A stretch of 64,000 bases of DNA, from NCBI GenBank assembly GCA_024235215.1, contig JACKMU010000004.1:310001-374000 (forward strand). Direction: 5' to 3'. Each line of letters opens with the position of its first letter. Position 1 is the first letter of the stretch. Under the pieces are notes generated by a model. That model did no database searches. It was not told the DNA's origin and saw only the letters and a program-made list of their open reading frames with translations. This document shows positions 53,058 to 62,264 of this stretch, piece after piece. The position numbers and the translations under genes were made by a program. The DNA comes from Chromatiaceae bacterium. Its GTDB lineage: Bacteria > Pseudomonadota > Gammaproteobacteria > Chromatiales > Chromatiaceae.

Positions 53058-55213
53058 GTCGACACCCCGTCGAGGCGCTGCTGCGTCCACCGGTCGAGCT
53101 CTGGTCCGCGGTCGTGGCTTTTGCAACGGCTGGTATTGCCGTGCTCGCACCTTGGGCATTGATGATGCCCCCGGGGGTGGCCTATGCTGCCGCCAGCGTC
53201 TTGGCTCTGCTCGGCATCGTCCGCTGGCGCCAGGCCTGGAGGGTGCTGACCTATCAGCGTAATCTCCGCCGACTGCCGACCTACCGGCTGCGCGCGGATC
53301 AGGTGCCGGTCAGCCAAAGAAAACTCTTCCTCGGTCGAGGCTTTCGCTGGACCCAGAAGCACACCCAGCGTCTACGCGACACCATCCGTCCGGAGGTCCA
53401 GCGCTATGTGCAGCCAGGGCCACTCTATCGCTGGGCACGCCGCAAGGAGGTGGCCTGGGAGGTGACACCGCTACTGAAGTGGCTCGCGGTGGGGTTGCGC
53501 AGCCGTGCCTGGTGGAATCCCCTGAAACCCCTACCGTCGGTCGGCGGCAAGCCGGCGCTGCATGCGGTCGAGCCCGAAGAGCAGGATGTCTGGATGGAGA
53601 TCGGGGAGCGGGTTGGCCATACGCTGGTGCTGGGCACCACGCGGGTGGGCAAGACAAGGCTTGCCGAGATTCTGATCACCCAGGATATTCGCCGCGGGGA
53701 TGTGGTGATCGTGTTCGACCCGAAGGGGGATGCGGATCTGTTGCGCCGGGTCTATGCCGAGGCCAAACGTGCAGGGAGGACGGATCACTTCTACCTGTTT
53801 CATCTGGGCTTTCCGGAGGTGTCTGCCCGCTACAATGCCATCGGCAGTTTCTCCCGTATTACCGAAGTCGCGACACGCATCGCCAATCAGCTGCCAAGCG
53901 AAGGCAACTCGGCGGCCTTCAAGGAGTTTGCCTGGCGCTTCGTCAACATCATCGCCCGTGCCCTGGTGGCGCTGGGCCGGCGGCCCGACTACCAGCAGGT
54001 GCGTCGCTACATCAATGACATCGAACCTCTATTTGTCGAGTATGCCCGGGAACACTTGAGAAGTTCCGGTCAGCAGAGCTGGGTAACTGAGGTCGAGGAG
54101 ATCGCAGGAAAAATCAGCGAGCGCAATCTCTCTTCTGCACTCAAGGGACGGGATCGCGAGGCGATCGCACTGATGCACTACCTGCAGAAGCAGGACCTCT
54201 ACGATCCCGTTCTCGATGGATTGGTCTCGGCCTTCAAGTACGACAAGACTTACTTCGACAAGATCGTCAGTTCGGTAGGACCGCTGATGGAGAAACTCAC
54301 CACCGGCAAGATTGCAGAACTGATCTCGCCCGATTACCTGAACATGGATGACAAACGCCCGATCTTCGAGTGGCTGGAGGTGATCCGGCGCAAGGGGATC
54401 GTCTACGTGGGACTGGATGCGCTGACCGATACCACGGTGGCGAGTGCCGTTGGCAACTCGATGTTCGCGGATCTGGTGTCGGTCGCCGGTCATATTTACA
54501 AGCATGGTATCCAGGAACCCGCTGACACTCCAAACAGAGAGATTCTAAAAGATGGTGCAACCATCATGCCGACCATCTCGCTGCACGCCGATGAGTTCAA
54601 TGAGCTGATCGGAGATGAGTTCGTGCCACTGCTGAATAAGGCCGGTGGTGCGGGGTTCCAGGTGACCGCCTACACCCAGACCTGGTCGGATGTCGAGGCA
54701 CGGATCGGTAATCGGGCCAAAGCGGGGCAGGTTGCCGGTAACTTCAATACGCTGATCATGCTCCGCGTAAAAGAGCTGGTCACCGCCGAGATGCTGACCG
54801 ATCAACTGCCCAGAGTCGAGGTATTCACACTGATGAGCGTCTCCGGTGTCGACGACTCGTCGGATCCCACATCGGGTGTCGACTTTAAGTCACGCAATGA
54901 AGACCGGATCAGCGTCTCCGAGGTGCCGATGCTGACACCGGCGGAACTGGTGGCGCTACCGAAAGGCCAGGCGTTTGCACTGCTCGAGGGAGGGCAGTTG
55001 TGGAAGCTGCGCATGCCTTTGCCGGACACCCGCAAGGATCCCGTCATGCCGGAAAGCCTGACAGCGATCGCCAACGAGATGGAACGGACCTACATCACCA
55101 ACGACCAGTGGTGGCGTCAGCGGGAAACCTGGTGGCATGCTGTTTCTGATATGAGTCTGTCTGGAGGGACACCAGTCAACACCTCGAACACGCAAACGGA
55201 AGAAGATGGCTGA
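53054..55213 (+). CDS. traD: Conjugative coupling factor TraD (type IV coupling protein)
   Basis: 719 residues. The N-terminal membrane helices (AVVAFATAGIAVLAPWALMM and the next) lead to the ATPase domain with Walker A VLGTTRVGKTRLAE near residue 200 and Walker B VVIVFDPKGD. The arrangement fits the SXT/TOL-type TraD family (TIGR03743). It links the relaxosome to the transfer channel. It overlaps both neighbours. Confidence 0.94.
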   Translation: MSRHPVEALLRPPVELWSAVVAFATAGIAVLAPWALMMPPGVAYAAASVLALLGIVRWRQAWRVLTYQRNLRRLPTYRLRADQVPVSQRKLFLGRGFRWTQKHTQRLRDTIRPEVQRYVQPGPLYRWARRKEVAWEVTPLLKWLAVGLRSRAWWNPLKPLPSVGGKPALHAVEPEEQDVWMEIGERVGHTLVLGTTRVGKTRLAEILITQDIRRGDVVIVFDPKGDADLLRRVYAEAKRAGRTDHFYLFHLGFPEVSARYNAIGSFSRITEVATRIANQLPSEGNSAAFKEFAWRFVNIIARALVALGRRPDYQQVRRYINDIEPLFVEYAREHLRSSGQQSWVTEVEEIAGKISERNLSSALKGRDREAIALMHYLQKQDLYDPVLDGLVSAFKYDKTYFDKIVSSVGPLMEKLTTGKIAELISPDYLNMDDKRPIFEWLEVIRRKGIVYVGLDALTDTTVASAVGNSMFADLVSVAGHIYKHGIQEPADTPNREILKDGATIMPTISLHADEFNELIGDEFVPLLNKAGGAGFQVTAYTQTWSDVEARIGNRAKAGQVAGNFNTLIMLRVKELVTAEMLTDQLPRVEVFTLMSVSGVDDSSDPTSGVDFKSRNEDRISVSEVPMLTPAELVALPKGQAFALLEGGQLWKLRMPLPDTRKDPVMPESLTAIANEMERTYITNDQWWRQRETWWHAVSDMSLSGGTPVNTSNTQTEEDG

Positions 55214-55940
55214 GACGGCCGCTGATCCAAGACGCCGCGAGGTGCGGCAAGGGTTACTATCGAAAACGCTGACAACCCTCGCGCAGGGTGTGCAGTGGCT
55301 GTTGCTGGCACTGCTGTTTTCGATACTGACCGAATGGGCGGGCATGCTGTGGTGGTGGCCGGAGGAGGGACTGCAGCATAGCCGTTCCATGTTAGAGGCG
55401 GAGATCGGTTATCTGGATTCGGATTTCCGACGCAGTATCGTGACATCGAGTCCGGCTACTTTCGCCAAGGCTGTTGCAGACAAGACCTACACCGTTCTGT
55501 TCGAGTTCACTGGGCTGGTGGACTTGATCGCCTGGATGTCAGCTCCACCGGCACCAGATGAAAACGGTCTGCGCCTCTGGTTCCATAGTATTAGCCAGTC
55601 CATTGCAGAATTCGTGATCGCAGCTATGCAGGTCACCCAGGTTTTTTCCGTGCGCTTGGCTATTCTGACTTTGGCCACGCCGGTTTTTGTGCTCTTCAGT
55701 CTCGTGGCACTGGTGGATGGTTTTGTGAAGCGCGATCTGCGTCGCTGGGGTGGCGGCAGGGAGAGTTCGTTTGTCTATCACTGGGCGAAGCGTTCCGCGC
55801 TGCCTTTGTTGGTACTGAGCTGGGTGATCTACCTGGCGCTGCCATTCAGCCTGCACCCTACATTCATCGTGTTACCGTTTGCGATGTTGTTTGCGCTGAG
55901 TGTGGCGGTGACGGCTAGTACGTTTAAGAAATACATCTGA
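55206..55940 (+). CDS. TIGR03747-type ICE membrane protein
   Basis: 244 residues with about four hydrophobic helices: one near residue 25 (GVQWLLLALLFSILTEWAGM), AILTLATPVFVLFSLVALV near residue 157, and LPLLVLSWVIYLALPFSL and VLPFAMLFALSVAVTAS near the end. The GRESSFVYHWAKRS segment is conserved in this family. It overlaps traD by 8 bases and ends the first part of the transfer operon. Confidence 0.85.
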   Translation: MAETAADPRRREVRQGLLSKTLTTLAQGVQWLLLALLFSILTEWAGMLWWWPEEGLQHSRSMLEAEIGYLDSDFRRSIVTSSPATFAKAVADKTYTVLFEFTGLVDLIAWMSAPPAPDENGLRLWFHSISQSIAEFVIAAMQVTQVFSVRLAILTLATPVFVLFSLVALVDGFVKRDLRRWGGGRESSFVYHWAKRSALPLLVLSWVIYLALPFSLHPTFIVLPFAMLFALSVAVTASTFKKYI

Positions 55941-56463
55941 CTGATCCTCCATTGAAGATCAGGCGGTCATCGACAAGATTCCATCCTTAGGTCCGTAAAC
56001 GGTGCATCCAGGTCCCCCATTTCTTCAACACTTACCGGCTAAGGGCGAATTGCTGCCGCCAACGAAATTGCACCAGCTGCGCGGGCCTCACCCATATCAG
56101 GCTGGTTTGCATAGCACCGGGTTTTCACACCGACCATCACAACACATCCGGCAACTGAATAGAATAGGTTGTGCGGCGGCTTGTTGCCTGATAGAAGTCA
56201 GAGGGTTTATACGAAAGCGTAAGAGGGCAGATTATTCCGGACTTCCTGTCCTCCAACCCCTTCTGGCCAGTTAAAGCTGTTCAAATTGTTCCTGACGATT
56301 TTGTCAGCCGGAAATCCAGGGTGTTGAGCTTGATGCATTGCCGGGCAGAGGGATATTTCTGGTGTATCCTCCCTTCAGTTTGCTGCTTTGATATGGAGGG
56401 GTGTAGTGGTTATTCTCCTTATACTGCCTGACCGCATTCAACCTGCAACTGCTGGGATTCTAA
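55941..56463. other. Start of the insertion in the transfer operon, no gene seen
   Basis: This 523-base stretch holds no credible gene. A short stem (CTGATC with GATCAG) lies right after the TIGR03747 stop and might end its transcript. It appears to be a remnant between the conjugation operon and the cargo gene fragments that follow. Confidence 0.45.
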
Positions 56464-56616
56464 AAGGTCTATTCCCTTACCACCGGCCTGAGGGGATACA
56501 ACGACTACGAGCTGCCCTTTGTGGATATCGAAGAGAAACCGGTCGATATCGAAGATGCCAATGCCTTTTTCGCCAACAAGATCCTACACCATCAGTTGGG
56601 ACCGACAGTCAGTTAG
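56464..56616 (+). pseudogene. C-terminal gene fragment of unknown family
   Basis: An open frame of about 50 codons without a start, beginning after TAA at 56461-56463, reads SLTTGLRGYNDYELPFVDIE and PVDIEDANAFFANKILHHQLGPTVS before a TAG at 56614-56616. Codon use and the lack of a start suggest the remains of a larger protein. Family not recognised. Confidence 0.5.
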
Positions 56617-56694
56617 TGGATTGCTGGAAGTCACGCCTAGGGACTGCCAACAATGGCTAAATGCCCATTGTCGCCAGCGATCCTTATTATTTTA

Positions 56695-57714
56695 ATGCGC
56701 AAGCTATTCTTAATCCTTATCTTGATGAGTTCGATCGCTATGCATGCTGGCACTGCGGCGGAAATCGACAGTGTCACCCCAAGAAGGGTTGAACTCATTG
56801 ACAGCCTCGCCTTAATCAACGAGATCTTCTATCAACGCATCAAAGCAGGCATCGAGAATGCCAATCGGCAACCAGTAAGCTTGAATGTCTTGGAGGAGAT
56901 CAAAATCACCTCGGAAGGAGGGTATTGTGACGAGGAAAATCTTTACACGGAACTCAGAAAGGCGATCTTCAACTCCTTTACCGTCTCATGGGGACTCAAA
57001 GGCTACGACTTAGACAAGCAGCTGCGCCACCTGCTCGCGAAGCATAGTTATGTTCTGTCGCTGAACGACTCGATCTACCGTGACATCAACTACCTCGAGG
57101 GATTTTCTCTCAAGCTCAAGGAGTTGAGCGATGTGGTCAAGATCCGGGGCCATCTCATCGGCCTGGACAAGATCGGCCATTTCTTTGCGCAAGGATGGCA
57201 ATATTTTGAAATGACGGAATATGATGAGAAGGGTATCGACGATGCCCTTGCCTGGGGCAGAGAGCGGGAATCCGGCCTGTTTGGTTATAAGACCACGGGC
57301 ATCTTCTCTTTTGCCGATCTCGTGGCCAATCTCAACGGCTGGCGTTTCTGGAACAAGGTGCTGCGCCGACACCACGACCCATTGAAGAGCACACTGGCCA
57401 ACTTGATCGACAGTCCCTATGTCAAATGTAAAATCCAGATTATCGATTCGATCAAAGCGGGTAAGATCGTCAAGGCCTGGGAATACAATACACGCTTCGA
57501 TATGGCAGACTACATCGACGGCGCCTGGGACGAAGGCAACAACTGCAACAGTTACGCCGACCCGATCATCGAGGAGAAGGTGACAAGTCGGATCCGCTCC
57601 ATCGACGCCGACTTCGCCTGCCCCCTAAACTCGGCAGTGTGCCGGAAAGCCCAAGACAGGTACGGCGATTTCGCCAAACAGATTCTACATCCCTACTGTT
57701 TGACTGCTCAGTAA
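56695..57714 (+). CDS. Unknown secreted protein inserted in the transfer operon
   Basis: 339 residues from the ATG at 56695, which gives a signal peptide (MRKLFLILILMSSIAMHAGTAA); an in-frame ATG at 56653 is also open. The sequence is helical, with HLIGLDKIGHFFAQGWQYFEM and DALAWGRERESGLFGYKTTGIFSFADLVANLNGWRFW near residues 155-230, plus several Cys. DKIGHF faintly recalls the DUF2279/VanZ-type DKxxH motif, but this is weak. It is more AT-rich than the conjugation genes and has no ICE-family counterpart known to me; probable cargo. Confidence 0.72.
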   Translation: MRKLFLILILMSSIAMHAGTAAEIDSVTPRRVELIDSLALINEIFYQRIKAGIENANRQPVSLNVLEEIKITSEGGYCDEENLYTELRKAIFNSFTVSWGLKGYDLDKQLRHLLAKHSYVLSLNDSIYRDINYLEGFSLKLKELSDVVKIRGHLIGLDKIGHFFAQGWQYFEMTEYDEKGIDDALAWGRERESGLFGYKTTGIFSFADLVANLNGWRFWNKVLRRHHDPLKSTLANLIDSPYVKCKIQIIDSIKAGKIVKAWEYNTRFDMADYIDGAWDEGNNCNSYADPIIEEKVTSRIRSIDADFACPLNSAVCRKAQDRYGDFAKQILHPYCLTAQ

Positions 57715-57756
57715 ACAGATCACCATACTTATGCTGCATGCCAGTAAGCAAAAGAG

Positions 57757-57884
57757 GAGCAAAAGGGTCAGGTCTTTAGTTTTGCCTATTTTGGTGAACT
57801 ATACCGTTGACAGTCTCTTCCACACTATTCGAACTCGCCACAACTTCATCTAACGCAAATACCAAGACCTGCCCCCCTCTTTCG
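57757..57884. repeat. REP-like inverted repeat pair
   Basis: AGCAAAAGGGTCAGGTCTT near 57758-57775 and the complement of a related stretch at 57855-57884 (GACCTGCCCCCCTC within it) face each other around about 75 bases. GGGTCAGGTCTT is typical of REP units associated with RAYT transposases in gammaproteobacteria. No RAYT gene is in the window. Confidence 0.5.
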
Positions 57885-58029
57885 CTAACATTCAGTGACT
57901 TGGGAAGATTTGACTCCGACTCCTGAACTGATCGAAAAAAACCACGCACCCACCTGATCGCATTTTCCCTATCTCCATCGGTCCCGGTACCCCACCATGC
58001 ACACCATGTGCAACGCCGGAAAGAGACCG

Positions 58030-58332
58030 ATGGGGATTACGCGATTTCTTATCGCAGGAACCATAGCCGCAACCTTTGCTACATCACCAGTTCTTGCTGA
58101 TGCGGATGCAGAGCACGAAGCGCTCGCTCGCCTCATTCATGAACTCAAAACCCTCGAACCGATGATCCGTTCCGCGGAATCACAGGCAAATCCGGACGCA
58201 CGGATCCGTTTCCGCTACGACTGGCTGCGCCAGGACTTGGCGCGTATGCGGTCAGGTGTTCAGGAACACATCGATGCCCACCAGGCTGAACCACGCACCT
58301 TTCCGCCGCTGCGCGGTGATTATCGCCGGTGA
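58030..58332 (+). CDS. RAQPRD-family ICE protein (TIGR01690)
   Basis: 100 residues from the ATG at 58030 (GGAAAGAG upstream); an earlier in-frame ATG at 57997 has no ribosome site. A signal peptide (FLIAGTIAATFATSPVLA) is followed by a helical region ARIRFRYDWLRQDLARMRSGVQEH and a C-terminal PLRGDYRR, as in the RAQPRD family. It resumes the transfer operon after the insertion. Confidence 0.8.
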   Translation: MGITRFLIAGTIAATFATSPVLADADAEHEALARLIHELKTLEPMIRSAESQANPDARIRFRYDWLRQDLARMRSGVQEHIDAHQAEPRTFPPLRGDYRR

Positions 58333-58341
58333 TCTGTCGCG

Positions 58342-58572
58342 ATGACGTCCGCACAAAGTACCGCCTTCCAGGCCGGGTCCGGCATGACGCCGGGAACCCT
58401 GCTCACCGCTATTGCCGGCGTGGTGCTGGTGCTCGCCTTCGTGTGGGTGATCTGGGTAACGCTTGGCACCTTTCGCGCCTGGCAGGACGGGCAGGTCGGG
58501 GTATTCGACCTGACCTGGGCAGCATTGCGCGCGAGCATCGTGCTCATGGTGCTGGGTTTCTATCTCAATTGA
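58342..58572 (+). CDS. TIGR03758-type small ICE membrane protein
   Basis: 76 residues with two helices (TPGTLLTAIAGVVLVLAFVWVIWVTL and ALRASIVLMVLGFYLN) and a short loop with WQDGQVGVFDLT, the family's conserved centre. Membrane component of the MPF-G pilus apparatus. It begins nine bases after the RAQPRD stop. Confidence 0.85.
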   Translation: MTSAQSTAFQAGSGMTPGTLLTAIAGVVLVLAFVWVIWVTLGTFRAWQDGQVGVFDLTWAALRASIVLMVLGFYLN

Positions 58573-58631
58573 ACCGAGGGGTGCGAGTAAATCCACTTAA
58601 GAGTGGTGGAGCAGTTTTATGGTTCGGGCGG

Positions 58632-58649
58632 TTTGACTCCGACCCCTGG
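58632..58649 (+). repeat. REP-like motif repeated from 57909
   Basis: TTTGACTCCGACCCCTGG matches TTTGACTCCGACTCCTG at 57909-57925 except for one base. Together with the 57757-57884 pair it suggests REP debris on both sides of the resumed operon. Confidence 0.45.
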
Positions 58650-58678
58650 CAATAATCTGAAATTTTCTAAAGAGGGCA

Positions 58679-59029
58679 ATGACAATGAAACACATCAAGA
58701 AACAGATGGCGGCCATGGGGCTGCTTGGCATGACGGCAGCTCAGTCGCTCTGGGCGGCGCTGCCGACCCCGGTGGCGCCGAGTACGGCACCGGCTGCCGG
58801 TGACTGGATCGCGCTGATCAAGGGCTATATCAAGGATGGCGGACTGGTGTTGGGGCTTGCCATCGCGGTACTCGGATTTCTATGGATCGCCTATCTCGGC
58901 TTCGCCAAGTTCAACGAGGCACGCCAGGGTAAGGCAGAGTGGGCCGAGGTGGGCGTGCTCGGTATCGTCGGTGCCATCGTGCTGATCTTCGCCAGCTATC
59001 TGCTGACCGAAGCGGCCGGTGTCATCTGA
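58679..59029 (+). CDS. TIGR03745-type ICE membrane protein (pilin-like)
   Basis: 116 residues with a signal-like start (QMAAMGLLGMTAAQSLWA) and two helices (GLVLGLAIAVLGFLWIAYLGF and VGVLGIVGAIVLIFASYLLT). This resembles the small VirB2-like pilin position in the operon. An in-frame ATG two codons later is equally possible. Confidence 0.85.
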   Translation: MTMKHIKKQMAAMGLLGMTAAQSLWAALPTPVAPSTAPAAGDWIALIKGYIKDGGLVLGLAIAVLGFLWIAYLGFAKFNEARQGKAEWAEVGVLGIVGAIVLIFASYLLTEAAGVI

Positions 59030-59032
59030 CAG

Positions 59033-59416
59033 ATGACCCAGCCATCCAGAGAGGTGCTGGCCGACCGGCTCAATGCCGAGCCGGCCATTTTCAAGGGCTG
59101 CTCGTCGTCAGAGCTAGGCGTCATCGTCGGGATTGCAGCCCTCTTCTGGCTGCCAGTCAGTCTGCTGCTGGCCGGCTTGATGGGTGCAGTCACCATGGGC
59201 TTTGGCTTGGCCGGCATAGGTGTCGTGGCCACGGTAGTGGTCACGGCAACCCTCTTTCAGCGTTTCAAACGCAATCGCCCGGATGGCTACTACCAGCAGC
59301 GCTTTGTCATCTGGTTGCATGACCAGGGGCTGAGATCCTCCAAGCTCGTGCGTCGCAGTGGCAGCTGGGATATCGGCAGGAGTGGGTATGCGTCGTTACC
59401 GCTACGAGATCGATAA
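59033..59416 (+). CDS. TIGR03750-type ICE membrane protein
   Basis: 127 residues with two hydrophobic segments (LGVIVGIAALFWLPVSLLLAGLM and VVATVVVTATL) and the family end RFKRNRPDGYYQQRFVIWLHD. A VirB3-like position in the pilus operon. It overlaps the next gene by 29 bases. Confidence 0.85.
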   Translation: MTQPSREVLADRLNAEPAIFKGCSSSELGVIVGIAALFWLPVSLLLAGLMGAVTMGFGLAGIGVVATVVVTATLFQRFKRNRPDGYYQQRFVIWLHDQGLRSSKLVRRSGSWDIGRSGYASLPLRDR

Positions 59417-60047
59417 CGTCCGCGCGCATCTGCGCTCACTCTGGGGGGTTATCGGGCTGGAGGCGCTGATCATTTTCGCGCTCTGGTTCGGTTGGAGCCA
59501 GGCGCCGAAGGAGATGACCGTGCACGTACCGCCGGACCTGCGTTCCGGTGCGGTATTGGCCATCGACCAGGTTCCCCCGGCCAATGTCTACGCCTTCGCC
59601 TTTTATATCTTTCAGCAGCTCAATCGCTGGCCGGAAGATGGGGCACGCGACTACGGCCGGGCGATCTTCTCGGTCTCGCCTTATCTGACACCCAAGTACC
59701 GCACCGACCTGATCGCCGACATGGAGCTCAAGGGACGCCAGGGCGAACTCGCCTATCGCGTGCGCGGTGTTCAGGAGATCCCGGGGCACGGTTACGAAGA
59801 GCGCCGGGTTGATGTATTGAAGAAAGACGTCTGGGTGGTGTGGCTGGATCTGGATCTGTACGAATCGGTGAAAGGGATGACGGTGAAGAAGACGGCGATC
59901 CGCTACCCCCTTCGGGTCGTGCGTCATGCGGTAGACCTGGAGGCCAACCCCTGGGGGCTGGCCCTCGACGGGTTCGCGGCCGAAGGACCGAGGCGGTTGA
60001 GCGAAGCGGAACTCACCGAAGAGAGCGAACGGAAGGGTCAGGGGTAG
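59388..60047 (+). CDS. TIGR03746-type ICE protein (VirB8/TraE-like position)
   Basis: 219 residues from the ATG at 59388. An N-terminal helix (LWGVIGLEALIIFALWFGWS) is followed by a periplasmic domain with VPPDLRSGAVLAIDQVPPANVYAFAFYIFQQLNRWPEDG and LEANPWGLALDGFAAEGPRRL. The plan is that of TraE/VirB8-like proteins. In operon with neighbours. Confidence 0.86.
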   Translation: MRRYRYEIDNVRAHLRSLWGVIGLEALIIFALWFGWSQAPKEMTVHVPPDLRSGAVLAIDQVPPANVYAFAFYIFQQLNRWPEDGARDYGRAIFSVSPYLTPKYRTDLIADMELKGRQGELAYRVRGVQEIPGHGYEERRVDVLKKDVWVVWLDLDLYESVKGMTVKKTAIRYPLRVVRHAVDLEANPWGLALDGFAAEGPRRLSEAELTEESERKGQG

Positions 60048-60055
60048 GAGAGGAG

Positions 60056-60859
60056 ATGCAAACGATGCACAACAAAGCAAGACACTATCTCTATGCGCTG
60101 TTGCTTCTCGTACCTGTCCTCTGCTGGGCAGAGACGACACCCGGCGAGCAGATGCCACCGGAGCGCATTATCTGGCAAAAGACTCCGATCGAGCTGGCGC
60201 TGTCGGTCGGCAAGGAGCAGCGCGTCGATTTTCCGGGACCGGTCCGGATCGGCTTGCCTGCAACGCTGCAGCCGATACTGCGGGTGCAGAGTGTGGCCGG
60301 TAACCTCTATCTGCTTGCGCACCGGCCGTTTGAACCAACCCGGGTCATGGTCCGGGCGATCGAGAGTGGGGCTGTCTATCTGTTGGATCTGTCGGCAGAC
60401 AACAAAAGTGCTCCGACAGCCGCCATTCAGATCTTCGATCCCGAGGTGGAACAGTCTGATTTGAGTTCGGATCAAACCGAACCCTCTCCCATATTTCCAA
60501 CTTACGGTTATGTCGCACTGACCCGTTTTGCCGCACAAAAACTCTATGCGCCGGCACGACTGCTGCGTGATCTTCCCGGTGTGGTGCGTGTGCCTGTGCG
60601 TCGTAAATCGGTGCAGTTGATCCATGCTGGACAGGTAACTGCCGAACCCCTGGTAGCCTGGCGCGCCGGAGACCTCTACCTCACCGCAGTGAAACTCAGG
60701 AACTCGACCTCACATCCAGTGACATTGGATCCACGCACATTACGCGGAACCTGGTTGACGGCAACCTTTCAGCACAACCGTCTGCATGTTGCCGGAAACG
60801 AAGCCGACACGACGGTCGTCTACCTGATCTCGGCACGGCCCTTCGAAACTTCTTTGTGA
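60056..60859 (+). CDS. TIGR03749-type ICE protein (TraK-like)
   Basis: 267 residues from an ATG at 60056 (a second ATG at 60065 has AGGAG nine bases upstream). A signal peptide (YLYALLLLVPVLCWA) is followed by a beta-rich secretin-associated domain with RVDFPGPVRIGLPATLQPILRVQSVAGNLYLLAHRPFEPTRVMVRAI. It probably forms part of the outer-membrane core of the transfer channel. Confidence 0.86.
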   Translation: MQTMHNKARHYLYALLLLVPVLCWAETTPGEQMPPERIIWQKTPIELALSVGKEQRVDFPGPVRIGLPATLQPILRVQSVAGNLYLLAHRPFEPTRVMVRAIESGAVYLLDLSADNKSAPTAAIQIFDPEVEQSDLSSDQTEPSPIFPTYGYVALTRFAAQKLYAPARLLRDLPGVVRVPVRRKSVQLIHAGQVTAEPLVAWRAGDLYLTAVKLRNSTSHPVTLDPRTLRGTWLTATFQHNRLHVAGNEADTTVVYLISARPFETSL

Positions 60860-60869
60860 GTTGAGATCC

Positions 60870-62264
60870 ATGGCCATCGCGACCAGCAATCGACTCTTAC
60901 CTCTTCTCGCCGGCGTGGTGTTGCTGATGCTGGTGTTCGTGAGTCTGAAGTCCTGCTCCACAGATGACACGGATTCGGTGCTGCTTGATAAGGTCCCGGT
61001 GGCTCCTTCACCCGATGCCGATACCCCCGCCGACACGATCAAGACGCTGACCGCCAACGTGGCGGCCATGACCACTGAGGTGGAGGCACTTCGGCGGGAC
61101 AACGCCCATCTGCGCAAGGAGAACCAGACGCTGATCACGAGCCGCACCCAGATCGAGGAGAACGTCGCCACACGCGTCAAGCGCGAACTCATCGCCCGGG
61201 AGAAGACACAGGAGAATCGTGACCGCATCGATGCGAGTGTGCTCTCGTCATTGACCGCACGCGTGGATGCGCTGGCCGATTCGCTGTCGAGAACACGAAC
61301 CAATATTTCCACGAACGACATCCCCGTTGGTTTGGGACTGGATGACCTAGGGCAGGGCGCTACGAATGAGATCCTCTGGATAGAGCCCCTGGATCAAACA
61401 GAAGATCCCGCAGCGGGAAAGGGCGTGCTGCAGAGAATGAAACAGACCACCGGTGGCTATCTGGATGCAGCGACAACGAAGACAGGGGACGTGGCCCGTA
61501 ATGTTGGAAACAAAATCGAGCAGGTGCGCACACTGCCGGTTTATACCGTACCGCGCAATGCGACCCTGATCGGCTCCACCGCGATGACCGCGCTGGTCGG
61601 CCGCGTACCCGTCCAGGGGCAGGTGCGTGATCCCATGCCGTTCAAGATCATTACCGGTGCGGACAACCTGGCCGCCAACGGACTCACCGTACCGGGGGTG
61701 CAGGGCATGGTCTGGAGTGGCACGGCGGTGGGTGACTGGACACTCTCCTGTGTCACCGGTCGCCTCGACTCGGTGACCTTCGTGTTCGACGACGGCACCA
61801 TCCGCACCTTGTCCTCCGACGACCGGCAGGGTGGCAGTGCGGACAAGCCGCTTGGCTGGATCTCCGATGCCCAAGGCATTCCGTGCATCAGCGGCGAGCG
61901 CAAGACCAACGCCCCGGCTTTTCTTACCCAACGCATCGGCGTAATGGCGATCCAGGCCGCGGCCCATGCAGCCGCCGCCGTGGAAACCACCTCGGTGGTC
62001 AGCGATGCCGGCAGTGTAACCAACAGTGTGACCGGTGATACCGGCACCTATGTACTCGGCAGAACCGTGGAAGGCGGCAGCAATGAGATCGCGAAATGGC
62101 TGCTGGAGCGCCAGGCGCAGAGTTTCGACGCGGTATTCGTAGCGGCCGGCACCAAGGTGGCCATTCACGTGGACCGCGAGCTTCCCATTGACCTCGATCC
62201 CATCGGCAGGAGATTGACTCATGCGACCACGCATCAAGCAAGTCACCGTACTGATCTCGATTAG
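60870..62264 (+). CDS. TIGR03752-type ICE protein (TraB/VirB10-like)
   Basis: 464 residues from the ATG at 60870. An N-terminal helix (LLPLLAGVVLLMLVFVSL) is followed by a coiled coil (LTANVAAMTTEVEALRRDNAHLRKENQTLI) and a beta-barrel C-terminal half with TVPRNATLIGSTAMTALVGRVPVQGQVRDPMPFKIITG, the TraB/VirB10 pattern. It bridges the inner and outer membrane rings. It overlaps the lipoprotein gene by 44 bases. Confidence 0.9.
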   Translation: MAIATSNRLLPLLAGVVLLMLVFVSLKSCSTDDTDSVLLDKVPVAPSPDADTPADTIKTLTANVAAMTTEVEALRRDNAHLRKENQTLITSRTQIEENVATRVKRELIAREKTQENRDRIDASVLSSLTARVDALADSLSRTRTNISTNDIPVGLGLDDLGQGATNEILWIEPLDQTEDPAAGKGVLQRMKQTTGGYLDAATTKTGDVARNVGNKIEQVRTLPVYTVPRNATLIGSTAMTALVGRVPVQGQVRDPMPFKIITGADNLAANGLTVPGVQGMVWSGTAVGDWTLSCVTGRLDSVTFVFDDGTIRTLSSDDRQGGSADKPLGWISDAQGIPCISGERKTNAPAFLTQRIGVMAIQAAAHAAAAVETTSVVSDAGSVTNSVTGDTGTYVLGRTVEGGSNEIAKWLLERQAQSFDAVFVAAGTKVAIHVDRELPIDLDPIGRRLTHATTHQASHRTDLD

